DNA of 64,000 nt. Source: Stenotrophomonas sp. Iso1. Lineage in GTDB: Bacteria > Pseudomonadota > Gammaproteobacteria > Xanthomonadales > Xanthomonadaceae. Where the stretch lies: the NCBI RefSeq assembly GCF_027497995.1, contig NZ_JAODBT010000003.1:310001-374000 (forward strand), in the 5' to 3' direction. Shown here piece by piece: positions 35,473 through 43,983 of this stretch; the stretch's first letter is position 1; each line of letters starts with the position of its first letter. The notes below the pieces were generated by a model. It did not search any database, was not told the DNA's origin, and saw only the letters and a list, made by a program, of their open reading frames with translations. A program made the translations under genes and the position numbers.

Positions 35473-38259
35473 ATGAGGTACCGCAAGTCCGTACTATCCG
35501 CCGCAATCGTCACGTGTTTGAGCTTCCCGGCCATGGCCCAGGAAGCGCAACCCGACGCCACCGACCTTGACCGTGTTGTCGTCACCGGCATCCGCGCCAG
35601 CCTGCAGCAGTCGCTGGAAACCAAGCGCAACGCCGATGCCATCGTCGATGTGATCACCGCTGAAGATGTCGGCAAGTTCCCGGCCACCAACGTGGCCGAG
35701 GCGATGACCCTCATCCCCGGCGTCACCATCGACCGTGCCTACGGCCAGGGTGAAAAGGTCTCCATCCTCGGCACCGACCCGGCGCTGAACCGCACGCTGC
35801 TCAACGGCCAGTCCATCGCCTCGGGCGACTGGAACATGTCCGACTTCCCGACCCGTACCTTCAACTACTCGCTGCTGGCACCGGAGCTGGTGGGCAAGGT
35901 CGAAGTGTTCAAGTCGCCGGAAGCACGCCTGGATGAAGGCTCGGTTGGCGGTACCGTCAACATCTCCACGCGCAAGCCGCTGGACATGCCGGAAAAAATC
36001 AGCGTCAACGGCCGCGTCAGCTTCAGCCGCAACGACCGCGTCGATAAAACCGACCCCAGCGCATCGGCTGCTTTCGGCTGGAAGAATGATGCTGAAAATT
36101 TTGGCTTCATCATTTCGGCACAGTCCGCGCGCGAGAGCATCCGCCGTGACGGCATCGAATCCTACGGCACCGTAAAGGCCAAGGACTACCTCAATGGCAA
36201 CGGCTCCTGGGGTTCGGTCAACAACACCAACACCGACTGGTCGGTTCCGGCCAACCCGGACGGCAGCCAGCCGAACCTGCCGGGCACCTGCCAGGGCGCC
36301 TGTGCTGAAGCACTGAAAGCAAACCCGGAGGCCGTGGGTCCCGGCTCGATGAGCGCACACTTCTTTGAACAGAAACGCGAGCGCGACACCTTCTCCGCGT
36401 CGCTTCAGTTCAAGCCGGTCGAACAACTGGATATCGAACTGAATGCGTTGAAGATTGATGCCAACTTCGATCACATGGCGCAGTCGATGTTCGCCTGGCC
36501 GGGCAATGCCTATGGCGGCCTGATGACCTTGACCGACGTCACCATCGAAAACGGTTTGATGACCAGCGGCACCAACAAGGGTGGCCGCATGGCGTTCGAT
36601 CTGCAGAACCGTCGCGCCAAGGTGGAATCTGAAACCTACGACATCAAGGCAACGTGGAACGACGAGCGCTGGTTCCTCTCCACCCATATCGGCCACACCA
36701 AGGCCGAAGGCGGCCCGGAACAGGTCTACGGCAGTTTCCTGGGCAGCGCGGACTACACGTGGTCAATCGCTGGCGGCCCGAAGAATCCGGGCAGCCTGAC
36801 CTTCCACGGCGACAATCCGTTCACCAACCCGGAACAGTTCAAGATGGACGGCGGCTACGCCAACCCGTGGCACACCAACCCGCCGGCAGAAGGCAACTGG
36901 GCCTCGGGCTGGGGCGGCAACTTGGTTGAGAAGCCGACGCTGGACAAGGAAACCTACGGGCAGGTCGATTTCGGCCTGAAGCTGGATTCACCGGTGTACA
37001 TGATCCGCGCCGGCTACAAGCAGCGTTCGCATGAAACCGGGCAGATCCAGCGCGGCGTCGTGCTGGCTTCGATCCAGGGCTATGGCGACGCCACTGCGGA
37101 CATGTTCAATCCACGTCCGCTGCCGGGCAACTATCTGAGTGGCTTTGGCGGCTATGGTGATCTGGCCAACCGTTTCACGATCGACGGCTGGGCGTTGGCC
37201 GATTACGTCAAGAGCAACAAGTGGCTGGCACCGTGGCAGGACGCGCCGGTTCCCACCACGCTGGGCAACGGAGAGTTCGCCCGCAACACCTGGACCATCG
37301 AGGAAGACATCAAGGCTGCCTATGTGCAGGCTGATTTCAGCCTCGACCGTCTGCGCGGCAACATCGGCCTGCGTTATGTGCAGACCGATGTCGGCAGCGG
37401 CGCCTATGCGTGCACAGTCAATGTCCCGGCGTGCCCGGAAGACAAGTACGAGTGGAAGGTCAAGCCGAGCAAGTACAACAACGCCCTGCCAAACTTGAAC
37501 CTGGCCTTCGACGCCAGCGAAGACTTGGTGCTGCGTTTCTCTGCCGCCAAGACCATGGCACGCCCAAGCTATGCGGACCTCTCCAGCTACATGTGGTTGT
37601 CCGACCAGCAGCTGACCGGCGGTGGCGGCAATCCAGATCTGAAGCCGTATCTGTCGACCAACCTGGATTTCTCGGCCGAGTGGTACTTCTCGAAGGACGC
37701 CATCCTGGCCGGCTCGATCTTCTACCGTGACATTTCCGACTACATCCTGATGGCCTCGCGTAAGGAAACGCATTGGAACATCAACCAGAGCCGTGAAGAC
37801 ACCTACCTGGTGGACCGTCCGCAGAACGCAGGCGATGCCAAGATCAAGGGCGTTTCGCTAGCGTGGCAGCAGAACTTCGGCATGGGCTTCGGCATCGTCG
37901 CCAACTACACCTACTCCGATGGTGAAGCCACCAACGGGCGCCCGTTGCCGTACAACTCCAAGAACCAGTTCAACATCGCTCCGTTCTTCGAGAACGACAA
38001 GTTCGCAGCACGCGTGACCTACAACTGGCGCGACAAGTACTTCACCAACGTCAGCGGCGGTCGCGATCTGTGGACCATGGACTACACCTCGGTGGATGCA
38101 TCGCTGTCGTACAGGATCACGGACAACCTGACCGTGGCGCTGGAAGGCATGAACCTGCTTGATGAGAAGTACCACAGCTACTCCGGTACCGAGCAGCTGT
38201 TGCGCGGTGCTTACCTGAGTGGCCGTCGTTACAACGCTTCGCTGCGCTTCGCCTTCTAA
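35473..38259 (+). CDS. TonB-dependent receptor 2 of the GlcNAc locus
   Basis: 928 residues from the ATG at 35473, with GAGGAGAGACATC, almost the same site as receptor 1. Signal peptide MRYRKSVLSAAIVTCLSFPAMA, TonB box-like DLDRVVVTG, then the plug with DVITAEDVGKFPATNVAEAM and LIPGVTIDRAYGQGEKVSI, and a 22-strand barrel ending YNASLRFAF. Plug pieces are like those of receptor 1, but the barrel is quite different in sequence and loops, so the two receptors probably take up different GlcNAc oligosaccharides or glycans. The start is 14 bp after the kinase 2 stop, so one transcript is likely. Confidence 0.93.
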   Translation: MRYRKSVLSAAIVTCLSFPAMAQEAQPDATDLDRVVVTGIRASLQQSLETKRNADAIVDVITAEDVGKFPATNVAEAMTLIPGVTIDRAYGQGEKVSILGTDPALNRTLLNGQSIASGDWNMSDFPTRTFNYSLLAPELVGKVEVFKSPEARLDEGSVGGTVNISTRKPLDMPEKISVNGRVSFSRNDRVDKTDPSASAAFGWKNDAENFGFIISAQSARESIRRDGIESYGTVKAKDYLNGNGSWGSVNNTNTDWSVPANPDGSQPNLPGTCQGACAEALKANPEAVGPGSMSAHFFEQKRERDTFSASLQFKPVEQLDIELNALKIDANFDHMAQSMFAWPGNAYGGLMTLTDVTIENGLMTSGTNKGGRMAFDLQNRRAKVESETYDIKATWNDERWFLSTHIGHTKAEGGPEQVYGSFLGSADYTWSIAGGPKNPGSLTFHGDNPFTNPEQFKMDGGYANPWHTNPPAEGNWASGWGGNLVEKPTLDKETYGQVDFGLKLDSPVYMIRAGYKQRSHETGQIQRGVVLASIQGYGDATADMFNPRPLPGNYLSGFGGYGDLANRFTIDGWALADYVKSNKWLAPWQDAPVPTTLGNGEFARNTWTIEEDIKAAYVQADFSLDRLRGNIGLRYVQTDVGSGAYACTVNVPACPEDKYEWKVKPSKYNNALPNLNLAFDASEDLVLRFSAAKTMARPSYADLSSYMWLSDQQLTGGGGNPDLKPYLSTNLDFSAEWYFSKDAILAGSIFYRDISDYILMASRKETHWNINQSREDTYLVDRPQNAGDAKIKGVSLAWQQNFGMGFGIVANYTYSDGEATNGRPLPYNSKNQFNIAPFFENDKFAARVTYNWRDKYFTNVSGGRDLWTMDYTSVDASLSYRITDNLTVALEGMNLLDEKYHSYSGTEQLLRGAYLSGRRYNASLRFAF

Positions 38260-38307
38260 GCCAGCCACCACTGAATCAAACGTTTCATCCGCTGTTTTTT
38301 CTCCTCC

Positions 38308-38341
38308 AGCGGGCCTGGGTTTTTCAGGCCCGCTTTTTTTT
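38308..38341 (+). terminator. Rho-independent terminator between receptor 2 and hexosaminidase 2
   Basis: AGCGGGCCTG (38308-38317) and CAGGCCCGCT (38325-38334) form a perfect 10-bp stem with a GGTTTTT loop, followed by a run of eight Ts. Only about 30 bp separate it from the hexosaminidase ATG, too little for a normal promoter. Confidence 0.93.
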
Positions 38342-38371
38342 GAGATAACAGCACGCTTATACGGAGCACAT

Positions 38372-40708
38372 ATGACCCGACTGCACACGCGTAATCCCGT
38401 CCGCAGCCTGTTGGCCAGCTGCCTGATTCTGGGCAGCAGCTTCACCGTTTCGGCCACCACACAAGCGCCACCCTCGCTCGCTCTGCCCGTCATTCCGGCG
38501 CCGCAACAGGTGTTGCCCAGTGCAGCCAGCTATACCGTCAACAGCCGCACGGTTCTCAGCGGCAGCGACGAGGCCGCGCGCACCGTCGCCGCCCAGTTCA
38601 GCCAACTGTTGGGCAAGACATCGCCATTGCAGCTCAACCTGGCCGAAGGCAAGACCAATGCGGCCACCGGCATCCACTTCCAGCTCGACCCTGCCCTGGC
38701 TGATGCCACGGAGGGCAGCTATCAACTGGACGTTGCCGCCCAAGGCATCCGTATCCGTGCCGCCAGCACCGCAGGCTTGTTCCATGGCGCAATGACGCTG
38801 CTGCAGATGCTCACTCCCGCCACCGGCAGCGACGTTGCCGTACCTGCGGTCAGCATCACCGATGCGCCGCGTTTTTCCTGGCGTGGCTTCATGCTCGATT
38901 CGGCACGACATTTCCAGAGCGTTGACGACATCAAGCTGCTGCTCGACGCCATGGCGCTGCACAAGCTCAACGTATTTCATTGGCACCTCACCGATGATCA
39001 GGGTTGGCGCATGGAGATCAAGCGTTACCCGAAGCTCACCGAAGTGGGCAGTTGCCGATCCCCCGCCGGCGAAGCAGGTGTCAACGCCGACGGTACTGCG
39101 CACCTGTATTGCGGCTTCTACACGCAGGAGCAGATTCGCGATGTGGTTGCCTATGCCGCCGCACGTCACATCACCGTAGTACCGGAAATCGACGTCCCCG
39201 GCCATGCCCAGGCTGCGGTGGCCGCGTATCCGGAGCATGGCGTGGTCGATGGCCCGACGCAGCCTTCTGCCAATTGGGGTGTGAATCCGTACCTGTTCAA
39301 TCCGCGCGATGAAACGCTGCAGTTCCTGGAAAACATCCTGGCCGAAGTCATGCAGATGTTTCCCGGCAAGTACATCCATATCGGCGGCGATGAAGCAGTG
39401 AAGTACCAGTGGCAGGATTCGCCACAGGTGCAGGCCTACATCCGCGAGCTGGGTCTGAAGGATGAAGAAGCATTGCAGTCGCACATGCTCAAGCGTCTGG
39501 AAAAATACCTGGAAGCGCACGATCGCAAGCTGATCGGCTGGGATGAAATCATCGAAGGCGGTCTGCCGCCGGAAGCCACCGTGATGTCCTGGCGTGGCAT
39601 CGAAGGCGGTATCGAAGCCGCCACGCACGGCCACGATGTGGTGATGACACCCGGCAACACGTTGTACCTGGATTTCCTGCAGACCAATCTGCCGGACGAA
39701 CCGCCGGGCCGTCCCAAGTTCACCTCAATGCAGCGCATCTACGCCTACGATCCGGTGCCTGAGCAACTGACGGCTGCACAGCGCAAACACGTGATCGGTG
39801 TGCAGGCCAACATGTGGACCGAACACACGCGCACCTTTGCCCGACTGCAGCACAATGTGTTCCCGCGCATGGCAGCGTTGGCCGAAATCGCCTGGACGCC
39901 ACTTGAGCGCAAGAGCTACGACGACTTCCTTGCACGCCTGCCGGCGCAGCTGCAGCGTTACAAGGCGCTGGGCATTGGCTATGGCCAGACCGCGTTGTCG
40001 GTGGCAATGAAGCGCCAGGACGATCGTGCCGCTGACAAGGTGACGGTGGAACTCTCCAACCCGCTCAGCTATCGCGACATCCGTTACACCACCGATGGCA
40101 GCACGCCTACCGCGCATTCGGCCAGCTACGGCGCGGCATTGACCCTGCCGGTGCCGACCACACTGACAGCGCAGACCTTCTTCAATGGCAAACCGTTAAC
40201 GGACGCGCCCAATCGTTGGGTGTTCGATGGCGCCTCGCTGTTGCGTCGCACCGACAAGACGTTGGCGACCTGCCCGGAAGGTGGCCGTCTGCAGTTGCGC
40301 CTGGAAGACGACAATCCGCTTGAAGGTCCACGCGATTCGTTCGACGTGACCATCTTCAATCCGTGTTGGTTGTGGGAGGACGCGCAATTGCAGGACATCG
40401 CGTCAATCAAGGTACGCGCCGGGCGCATTCCCTACAATTTCGGCCTATTGAAGCCGGAGGAAGCCAAGCGCGGCTATCGCAAGCCGGTGGCAAGGCACGG
40501 CGAATTCGAAGTGCGCGCCGGTTGCCACGGTCGCGTACTGGCCACGGCGCCATTGCCGGAGAAGCCGGGCAAGGACGGTTTCATCGAACTGCAAGCACCG
40601 CTGCGTGCGGGCCCGGAACAAGTCACCGACCTGTGCATCACGTTCAGTGGTGATACCCGGCCACAGATGTGGGTGCTGGACGAGATCACACTTCAGCCGC
40701 GCAAATGA
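38372..40708 (+). CDS. Beta-N-acetylhexosaminidase GH20, copy 2
   Basis: 778 residues from the ATG at 38372 with CGGAG upstream. Leader MTRLHTRNPVRSLLASCLILG ... VSATTQA, either a plain signal peptide or, through LLASC, a lipoprotein signal. Domains match copy 1: FMLDSARHFQSVDDIKLLLD, FHWHLTDDQGWRMEIKRYP, catalytic IHIGGDEAVKYQW, LIGWDEIIEGGLPPEATVMS, C-terminal beta-rich domain (FNPCWLWEDAQLQDIASIKV, VRAGRIPYNF). DNA and protein differ from copy 1 along the entire length, unlike the kinases, so the pair is older or was not homogenised. It removes non-reducing GlcNAc residues in the cell envelope. It lies just after a terminator, so expression may depend on read-through. Confidence 0.95.
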   Translation: MTRLHTRNPVRSLLASCLILGSSFTVSATTQAPPSLALPVIPAPQQVLPSAASYTVNSRTVLSGSDEAARTVAAQFSQLLGKTSPLQLNLAEGKTNAATGIHFQLDPALADATEGSYQLDVAAQGIRIRAASTAGLFHGAMTLLQMLTPATGSDVAVPAVSITDAPRFSWRGFMLDSARHFQSVDDIKLLLDAMALHKLNVFHWHLTDDQGWRMEIKRYPKLTEVGSCRSPAGEAGVNADGTAHLYCGFYTQEQIRDVVAYAAARHITVVPEIDVPGHAQAAVAAYPEHGVVDGPTQPSANWGVNPYLFNPRDETLQFLENILAEVMQMFPGKYIHIGGDEAVKYQWQDSPQVQAYIRELGLKDEEALQSHMLKRLEKYLEAHDRKLIGWDEIIEGGLPPEATVMSWRGIEGGIEAATHGHDVVMTPGNTLYLDFLQTNLPDEPPGRPKFTSMQRIYAYDPVPEQLTAAQRKHVIGVQANMWTEHTRTFARLQHNVFPRMAALAEIAWTPLERKSYDDFLARLPAQLQRYKALGIGYGQTALSVAMKRQDDRAADKVTVELSNPLSYRDIRYTTDGSTPTAHSASYGAALTLPVPTTLTAQTFFNGKPLTDAPNRWVFDGASLLRRTDKTLATCPEGGRLQLRLEDDNPLEGPRDSFDVTIFNPCWLWEDAQLQDIASIKVRAGRIPYNFGLLKPEEAKRGYRKPVARHGEFEVRAGCHGRVLATAPLPEKPGKDGFIELQAPLRAGPEQVTDLCITFSGDTRPQMWVLDEITLQPRK

Positions 40709-40733
40709 TCGCCGTCATGTGATGCAAACCACG

Positions 40734-40801
40734 GTAGCGCGCAGCCCTGCTGCGCTGGGGTTTTATCGGGAAGGCCCTGCCGAGCGTGAGCTCGGCACTA
40801 C
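40734..40801. repeat. GTAG palindromic repeat pair (REP/SMAG-like)
   Basis: GTAGCGCGCAGCCCTGCTGCGCTG at the left and GCCGAGCGTGAGCTCGGCACTAC at the right, mirror units. It closes the second nag module and lies between convergent genes. Confidence 0.85.
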
Positions 40802-40863
40802 CGTGGTGCACTTTCCTGTGGCGGGCGTTGGAGCTGCGCTGCAATCCAGCCTGCGAGTAACGT

Positions 40864-41250
40864 TCAGCCACGTGGCTGCAAACGCAGCAGCAGATCCCGC
40901 AGCGGTGTGAATGCCGTCAGTATCCCGGCCAACACGCCAATACTGTTGGCCAGTGCATCCATCGGATCGGCCATGCGCGTTTCGGTCAGTGCACCCTGCA
41001 TCCACTCCACGCCAACGCCCATCGCCACCAGGCCCAGTGCCACCACGCACAGCGCGCGACGTGTGGCGAACAGCTGCACCGCACTGCCGGCCAGCAGAAA
41101 GTAGGCGAGGAAGTGCTCGACCTTGTCGCTGTTCTGCGGCAACGCCAAGGGCGGCGGCGGGATCAGGCATACCACGATCACCGCCACCACCGCCGTGCAC
41201 CACAGCAGCAGCCAGAATTTCTGCCGCCGCAACGGCTTGAGCGTGTTCAC
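40864..41250 (-). CDS. VanZ-family membrane protein
   Basis: 128 residues with four hydrophobic segments (WLLLWCTAVVAVIVVCLI, FLAYFLLAGSAVQLF, CVVALGLVAMGVGVEWMQG, ANSIGVLAGILTAF). The first loop PPPPLALPQNSDKVEHFLAYFLL contains the DKVxHFxAY pattern of VanZ-like proteins, and DALANSIGVLAGI is also typical. Function in Gram-negative bacteria is not known; VanZ in enterococci gives low teicoplanin resistance. The start codon overlaps the stop of the midA-like gene (ATGA), so the two are translated together. Confidence 0.88.
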   Translation of the reverse strand: MNTLKPLRRQKFWLLLWCTAVVAVIVVCLIPPPPLALPQNSDKVEHFLAYFLLAGSAVQLFATRRALCVVALGLVAMGVGVEWMQGALTETRMADPMDALANSIGVLAGILTAFTPLRDLLLRLQPRG

Positions 41251-42431
41251 AGGCGCCAGGTCATATCGCCGAGCAGGAACGACATGGACATATCCACATC
41301 GCGACTGAATGCCATCACTTGGAAGCGTTCGCCCATCTCGGTCGGCAAGGTCAGCCGCTTGAGCTGCCCGCGCAGGCGCATACGCCCCAATTCATCGCTG
41401 CGTTCTTCGGCTTGCTCCAGCAACTGAGTGATGCCGTTGCCAAGCAGGAAGTTGGTTTGGCTGCAGTAACCGGCGAGATCAAAACCGGCATTGGTACCTG
41501 CCTCAGCCAGCGCGGTGAAATCCACCGAGGCGGTGATGTCCTGCAGGCCCGGCCACAGGTAAACATCGTTGTGCACGCGGTGGCGGTAGAACGCACGCAA
41601 CGTACCGTCGGTGCGATCGTCCTGGTAGAACTCGGCGCGCGTATAGCCGTAATCAACGAACAGCATCGCGCCACGCTTCATGCCACCGGCCACGGCCTGT
41701 ATCCAATACGGCAGCTGCGGCAATACTTCGGAACGGTAGTCCTGTGCAAACGGCCGCTCCAGGTAACGCTCGATGTGCCGTACCGCAGCCGATGTCAGCG
41801 CATCTGCCGGCTGGGCACCGCGCATGAAGCGGCCTTCGCCATCAAGCTCCACCGTTTCTTCGTAAACCTCGCCTTCGTTGACCAGGAAGCGAGGGGTCGG
41901 CAAGGCGTCGATCACTTCATTGGCAAACAGCAAACCGTCCCAATCGTCTTCAAACGGACGGTCCAGCCACTCCACCAGCGCGAATACCGGCGGGATCAGT
42001 GCCTTTTCAAGGCGTTCGCGCTGACGCTCGCGCAGGTCGGCACTGGGTTCAAGGATGGCGTAGCGCGCGGGCAGCGCGTCCAGCTCCAGCAGGCGCTTGA
42101 GCATGATTTCGGCGAAGGCCCCGCTGCCACCGCCCAGTTCCAGCATGCGCGCCTGCGGCCCCAACTGCTGCAGCACCGGTGCCACCACGTTGGCCGTGGT
42201 GGCGGCAAACAACGGTCCCAACTCCGGTGAGGTAACGAAGTCACCGGCAGCACCGAACTTGCTGGCACCGGCGCTGTAGTAGCCCCAGCCCGGCGCGTAC
42301 AGCGCCAGCTCCATGAAGCGTGAGAACGGCACCGCACCGCCTTGGGCGAGGATGTCCTCACGCAGGTGCGTCGCCAGCTGGTCGCTGTGCGCAAGCGCGT
42401 CAGGGTCGGGTGTGGGCAGGTCAGAATGCAT
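41247..42431 (-). CDS. SAM-dependent methyltransferase, MidA/NDUFAF7 family (DUF185)
   Basis: 394 residues from the ATG at 42431 (MHSDLPTPDPDALAHS); the open frame extends 55 codons further, antisense to the pteridine reductase gene. The family text is unmistakable: ALYAPGWGYYSAGASKFGAAGDFVTSPELGPLF-type start (residues about 45-80), the SAM-binding MLELGGGSGAFAEIML, LLFANEVIDALP, and AMLFVDYGYTRAEFYQDDRTDGTL. In mitochondria the relative NDUFAF7 dimethylates an arginine of a complex I subunit; the bacterial substrate is not established. It is divergent from the pteridine reductase gene with 54 bp between. Confidence 0.92.
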   Translation of the reverse strand: MHSDLPTPDPDALAHSDQLATHLREDILAQGGAVPFSRFMELALYAPGWGYYSAGASKFGAAGDFVTSPELGPLFAATTANVVAPVLQQLGPQARMLELGGGSGAFAEIMLKRLLELDALPARYAILEPSADLRERQRERLEKALIPPVFALVEWLDRPFEDDWDGLLFANEVIDALPTPRFLVNEGEVYEETVELDGEGRFMRGAQPADALTSAAVRHIERYLERPFAQDYRSEVLPQLPYWIQAVAGGMKRGAMLFVDYGYTRAEFYQDDRTDGTLRAFYRHRVHNDVYLWPGLQDITASVDFTALAEAGTNAGFDLAGYCSQTNFLLGNGITQLLEQAEERSDELGRMRLRGQLKRLTLPTEMGERFQVMAFSRDVDMSMSFLLGDMTWRL

Positions 42432-42485
42432 GGCGATGCGGTTTGCGAGGACAATGCACAGGATAGCCGAGTGAGGAAAGCGCAG

Positions 42486-43223
42486 ATGACAGAATCCCAA
42501 CGGGTGGCCCTGGTCACCGGCAGTGCCCGCCGCATCGGCGCCACCATCGCCCGGCATCTGCATGCCCACGGCTACCGAGTGGCCCTGCATGCCCACCTGT
42601 CCTGTGAGGAAATGCAGTCACTGGCCTTTGACCTGGAAAGTGAACGCCCCGGCAGTGTGTTGACCGTGGAAGCAGACCTGCGTGATCCAGCCACGCTGCC
42701 GGACATGGTGGAACAGGTGGTCAGCCATTTCGGCAGGCTCGATGCGCTGGTCAACAATGCTTCCAATTTCTTCCCCACCCCGTTTGGGCAGGTGGAAGTG
42801 GAACAGTGGGATGAGCTGCTGGCAGTCAACGCACGCGCGCCGTTCTTCCTGGCGCAGGCCGCAGCGCCGCACCTGATCAAGCAGCGCGGCGCCATCGTCA
42901 ACCTGACCGACCTGCACGCTACCCAGCCGCTGCGCGAGCATCCGGCGTACAGCACGGCCAAGGCCGCGCTGGAGATGGTCACGCGTTCCCTGGCGCTGGA
43001 GCTGGCCCCGCATGTACGAGTCAACGCGGTCGCGCCCGGGGCCATTCTTTGGCCAGAACAGGGCAAGAGTGAGCAGGCCAAGCAGAAACTGATGGAGCGC
43101 ACGCCAATGGCGCGCATCGGCACGCCGCATGAAATCGCCTCGGCGGTGCGTTGGCTGCTGGATGACGCCGGCTACATCACCGGGCAGACCTTGCGGCTGG
43201 ATGGTGGGCGCACGCTGACCTGA
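42486..43223 (+). CDS. Pteridine reductase, short-chain dehydrogenase (FolM/PTR1-like)
   Basis: 245 residues from the ATG at 42486. It is an SDR with the variant nucleotide motif TGSARRIG (TGxxxRxG) characteristic of pteridine reductases instead of TGxxxGxG. ADLRDPATLPDM (adenine-binding Asp), LVNNASNFFPTPFG, and catalytic Tyr-Lys in HPAYSTAKAAL are in place; VNAVAPGAILWPEQ and GYITGQTLRLDGGR close the domain. It reduces dihydropterins/dihydrofolate with NADPH in the cytosol. The nearby folK, convergent downstream, supports a folate or pterin role. Confidence 0.92.
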   Translation: MTESQRVALVTGSARRIGATIARHLHAHGYRVALHAHLSCEEMQSLAFDLESERPGSVLTVEADLRDPATLPDMVEQVVSHFGRLDALVNNASNFFPTPFGQVEVEQWDELLAVNARAPFFLAQAAAPHLIKQRGAIVNLTDLHATQPLREHPAYSTAKAALEMVTRSLALELAPHVRVNAVAPGAILWPEQGKSEQAKQKLMERTPMARIGTPHEIASAVRWLLDDAGYITGQTLRLDGGRTLT

Positions 43224-43366
43224 GTGTTGTGCAGGGAGTTACGCATTCTCCCTTGCCACTCCTCCCCTTGCCTGCGGCAGCGGGGGGAGCTTGAAACCAG
43301 TGCACCCGAGCGAACCGCGTCACTGGGAACCTAAACGAGCAGCTTTCACTCCTCACTGCTGTTCAC

Positions 43367-43861
43367 TCACTCCTGCCCTTCAAGCTCCACCGTATCGAAC
43401 GCCTGCCCGTATTGCGGATGCTCACGCCACATCTGCGCCAGCGTCAGCTTGCGCACCGGGTCGACGAATCCTGGGGCGATATCAGCCAGCGGCTTGAGCA
43501 CGAAGGCATGCTTCAACTCCGGCCGGGGGATACGCAGGTTCTTGGGGCCTTCCACCACCAGATCGCCGTAATACACCACGTCGATATCCAGGGTACGGTC
43601 GCTGAAGCGCGGGCCGGAACGATCACGGCCGTGGGCGTCTTCCACCGCATGCAACCAAGCGTCCAATTCGATCAGCGGCAGCTCGGTATCCAGCATCACC
43701 GCGTTATTGAGAAAATCCGGCCCATCAAAGCCCACCGCTGGCGTGCGGTAAGCCGGTGAAACGTGGATATCGCCGAAGCGTTCGCGCAACACGGCCACAG
43801 CCCGTTGCAGGTAATGCTGCGGTTGGAGATTGCTGCCCAGACTAAGGAGCACGGTGGTCAT
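43367..43861 (-). CDS. folK: 2-amino-4-hydroxy-6-hydroxymethyldihydropteridine pyrophosphokinase
   Basis: 164 residues, normal length. Transfers pyrophosphate from ATP to 6-hydroxymethyl-7,8-dihydropterin in folate synthesis. Signatures: VLLSLGSNLQPQHYLQRAV at the start, pterin-binding SPAYRTPAVGFDGPDFLNN, VEDAHGRDRSGPRF and the HPPK motif DRTLDIDVVYYGD, then RIPRPELKHAFVLKPLADI. The stop is about 140 bp from that of the pteridine reductase gene, which is convergent. No folB or folP is visible. It is separated by about 120 bp from the two-component cassette. Confidence 0.96.
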   Translation of the reverse strand: MTTVLLSLGSNLQPQHYLQRAVAVLRERFGDIHVSPAYRTPAVGFDGPDFLNNAVMLDTELPLIELDAWLHAVEDAHGRDRSGPRFSDRTLDIDVVYYGDLVVEGPKNLRIPRPELKHAFVLKPLADIAPGFVDPVRKLTLAQMWREHPQYGQAFDTVELEGQE

Positions 43862-43983
43862 GGAGTGGATTGCCTACGGGCCGGCTCACACCTGACGGGG
43901 CGAGCGATGGCCCCGCATCGGGGTGGGGACGCACATGATAGGGCAGCAACCGCGCAGGCCGACATCCACGCGCGTGTCCGGCC

